Below the pieces are notes generated by a model. That model saw only the letters and a program-made list of their open reading frames with translations, was not told the DNA's origin and searched no databases. A DNA stretch of 64,000 nucleotides from NCBI RefSeq assembly GCF_000698575.1, contig NZ_JFHD01000034.1:1-64000 (forward strand), written 5' to 3'. The translations under genes and the position numbers were made by a program. This DNA is from Caballeronia zhejiangensis. Its GTDB lineage: Bacteria > Pseudomonadota > Gammaproteobacteria > Burkholderiales > Burkholderiaceae. Shown piece after piece: positions 62,287-64,000 of this stretch (positions are counted from its first letter, which is position 1; every line of letters begins with the position of its first letter).

Positions 62287-62648
62287 CGACAGCATGCACG
62301 CCGCGGTTCAGGCCGCGGCGTTCGATCACTGCCCGCATTCCTCTTTCTTTCAACACCCAATGTCATCGGCGTCTATGTTCGGCACCACATTGAACGCCGG
62401 TGCACAAGCTGCTATGTTTTCCGCATCGCAGTCGAGCCGAAATGCGCTCGCGCGAGTATCTGTCATGGCAGAGACAAGCACCGCTCGACGATTCTTTGAA
62501 CACGACGTTAGCTCGCCGTCGAGTATGATGATTTCAATACCTGCCTTGTCTTCCGGGGTTTTTCCGTCGTTTGACCGATCGTCGAACCCTGAGAGCGTTA
62601 CGCTCTGCCGTGTCTTTGCATAGGCTTTTCCAAGGGGACTTCGTCGTC
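62287..62648. other. Intergenic region before the glycosyltransferase
   Basis: About 360 bp. A GC-rich hairpin, ACGCCGCGG / CCGCGGCGT (62298-62321), directly follows the lipoprotein gene and is probably its terminator, although the following T-run is weak. The remainder is mixed-composition DNA without a convincing ORF. A 107-codon minus-strand frame has no coding character. Confidence 0.5.
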
Positions 62649-63872
62649 GTGAAGATACTGATCGTGAACACACTCTATTTTCCGGATGAACCCGGAGGGG
62701 CCGAAGTATCTACGCGACTACTGGCCGAGGGTCTGGTCAGGGCAGGCATCGAAGTCTGTGTGGTCTGCGCGACCGGATCGGGTGTCGACCATGTGGACAA
62801 CGTGAATGGTGTGAAGGTCTATCGGCTTCGCTCGGTCAATCTTTACTGGCCGCATCTGCGCGAGAAGCACGGCCGCGTCGCCAAGCTGATCTGGCATGCC
62901 ATCGATGTCTATAACGTCATCATGTCGCGCAAGCTCGCGAGCATCATCGCGCGTGAAAAGCCGGACGTGATCAGCACCAGCAATCTGTCTTGCCTCTCTG
63001 TCGATATCTGGCGTCTCGCACGCAATGCCGGCGTGCCGATCGTGCATACGGCGCGCGATTACTATCTGATGTGTCCGACCGCGATCATGTTCTCGCATTC
63101 GAAGCCATGCCAGCGGCAGTGCGGCGTGTGCTCGGTGTATGCGCAGCCCAAGCGCATCGCGTCGGCGCGCGTCGCGGTCGCTGTCGGCGTGAGTCGCTTC
63201 GTGTTGCAAAAGCATCTGGAAAGCGGCTACTTTTCGCGTGCGTCGCGCACGGCGGTCATCTATAACGCGTGCGAATCGCTTGAAACTTCGACTGCGCCGC
63301 CGCGCACGCGCCGTTATGCAGGCGGCCCCGTGCGACTCGGCATACTCGGGCGCGTGTCGCGGGAGAAAGGGCTGGAAGTGCTGCTCGAGCAATTGCTCGC
63401 GGACGATACGCTGCAATGGACGCTAGCCGTAGGCGGCCATGCGGATGCCGATTATCTTCAGGCGCTCAAGTCGAAGTACGACGATCCGCGCATCGAATAT
63501 CTCGGCCGCGTGAAGTCCGACGCGTTCTACGACAGTATCGACATTCTCGTGGTGCCATCGATCTGGAATGAACCGTTCGGGAGGGTCACGGTCGAAGCGT
63601 ATTCGCACGGCGTGCCGGTCGTCGGTGCAAACACGGGCGGCATTCCCGAAGTCATCGAGCCGCGCACGAATCTGGTGTTCGACATCGCGCAGCCCTCTTC
63701 GATCATCGGCAAGCTGCATGAAGCGGTGGCGTTGCTCGACGACCCGCGCGTGCACGAGCGTTTCCGCGAATATGCGCGGCGCTTCAACGTCGATGCGATG
63801 GTCGAGTCATATCGCGCGCTGTATGAAAGCGTGCTCGAAGAACAGGCGCTGCCACGCGCCGTATGTCCGTAA
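62649..63872 (+). CDS. GT4-family glycosyltransferase
   Basis: 407 residues from GTG 62649 (AAGGGGA upstream). GT-B fold: N-terminal VKILIVNTLYFPDEPGGAEV with the glycine-rich loop, VCATGSGVDHVDNVNGVKVY, and C-terminal GILGRVSREKGLEVLLEQLL followed by VPSIWNEPFGRVTVEAYSHG and GANTGGIPEVI, the E-x7-E motif of nucleotide-sugar binding. It includes an unusual Cys cluster (KPCQRQCGVCSVYAQ). Probably acts in capsule or exopolysaccharide assembly. Donor and acceptor unknown; the rest of the locus is outside the window. Confidence 0.88.
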   Translation: MKILIVNTLYFPDEPGGAEVSTRLLAEGLVRAGIEVCVVCATGSGVDHVDNVNGVKVYRLRSVNLYWPHLREKHGRVAKLIWHAIDVYNVIMSRKLASIIAREKPDVISTSNLSCLSVDIWRLARNAGVPIVHTARDYYLMCPTAIMFSHSKPCQRQCGVCSVYAQPKRIASARVAVAVGVSRFVLQKHLESGYFSRASRTAVIYNACESLETSTAPPRTRRYAGGPVRLGILGRVSREKGLEVLLEQLLADDTLQWTLAVGGHADADYLQALKSKYDDPRIEYLGRVKSDAFYDSIDILVVPSIWNEPFGRVTVEAYSHGVPVVGANTGGIPEVIEPRTNLVFDIAQPSSIIGKLHEAVALLDDPRVHERFREYARRFNVDAMVESYRALYESVLEEQALPRAVCP

Positions 63873-64000
63873 CCTTGCCACGGTCCATATCGTTTTTGCT
63901 GCTGGCCACAAGGTAAAAATCGGGCTATCGATTCATAAGGAAGACGCAAAGCATGTAGGCAGCACGCAAATTGAAAAAACGCGATACCCCTTGCTTTCAT

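Overview
The window is high-GC DNA with gene content typical of Burkholderia sensu lato (Caballeronia or Paraburkholderia is the best guess). Pointers are a phasin, an H-NS protein with a WSGRGR-type C-terminus, an AcnD/PrpF-type methylcitrate cluster, solitary T6SS hcp and vgrG genes, and a bcsB-bcsZ-bcsC cellulose locus. No rRNA, tRNA, insertion sequence, prophage or CRISPR array was recognised.

Layout. 0-5 kb: the start of bcsC, then bcsZ and bcsB (minus strand), with dgkA divergent. 5-11 kb: a lipoprotein, a solitary type II secretin gene (gspD), an ECF42-type sigma factor with a frameshifted DGPF partner, and bluB. 11-18 kb: T6SS cargo (hcp, a Tlde1-like L,D-transpeptidase effector and a frameshifted membrane immunity gene), acnB with a repeat-rich upstream site, and an orphan vgrG. 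18-25 kb: a divergent Nramp-family transporter, small genes, a phasin, a barnase-fold lipoprotein that has lost two catalytic residues, an MFS carrier and an LprI-like protein.

25-38 kb (all minus strand) is the most striking block. It encodes a soluble diiron monooxygenase of the propane/acetone/phenol (MimABCD/PrmABCD) group with its amidohydrolase, a DUF59 protein, a dedicated GroEL and an AcoR/MimR-type sigma54 activator. It is preceded by a zinc alcohol dehydrogenase, a coiled-coil protein, a WD40 beta-propeller and a small protein. Two sigma54 promoters are readable, one before the dehydrogenase and one before mimA. Each has a pair of 17-bp inverted repeats of the form TGTCGCAA-N-TTGCGACA upstream, so the activator probably drives both transcripts. 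Only about 1.5 kb away is a complete methylcitrate cluster (prpR, then prpB-prpC-acnD-prpF), also with its own sigma54 promoter. Together they look like a C3-compound catabolic island.

48-64 kb: a possible GG-leader peptide gene, a DUF2231/PQQ-type sugar dehydrogenase pair, DUF2501, H-NS and NUDIX genes, a siaABCD-like phosphatase/kinase/phosphoprotein/diguanylate cyclase operon whose SiaA has a CBS-like region in place of a membrane sensor, a cupin, and a 1316-residue CheB-histidine kinase-receiver fusion. The window ends with polysaccharide-type genes (a TupA-like ATP-grasp protein and a GT4 glycosyltransferase) flanking a duplicated-domain lipoprotein.

Two genes, the DGPF protein and the Tlde1 immunity protein, each need a one-base correction to read through. 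These are either real lesions or assembly indels.
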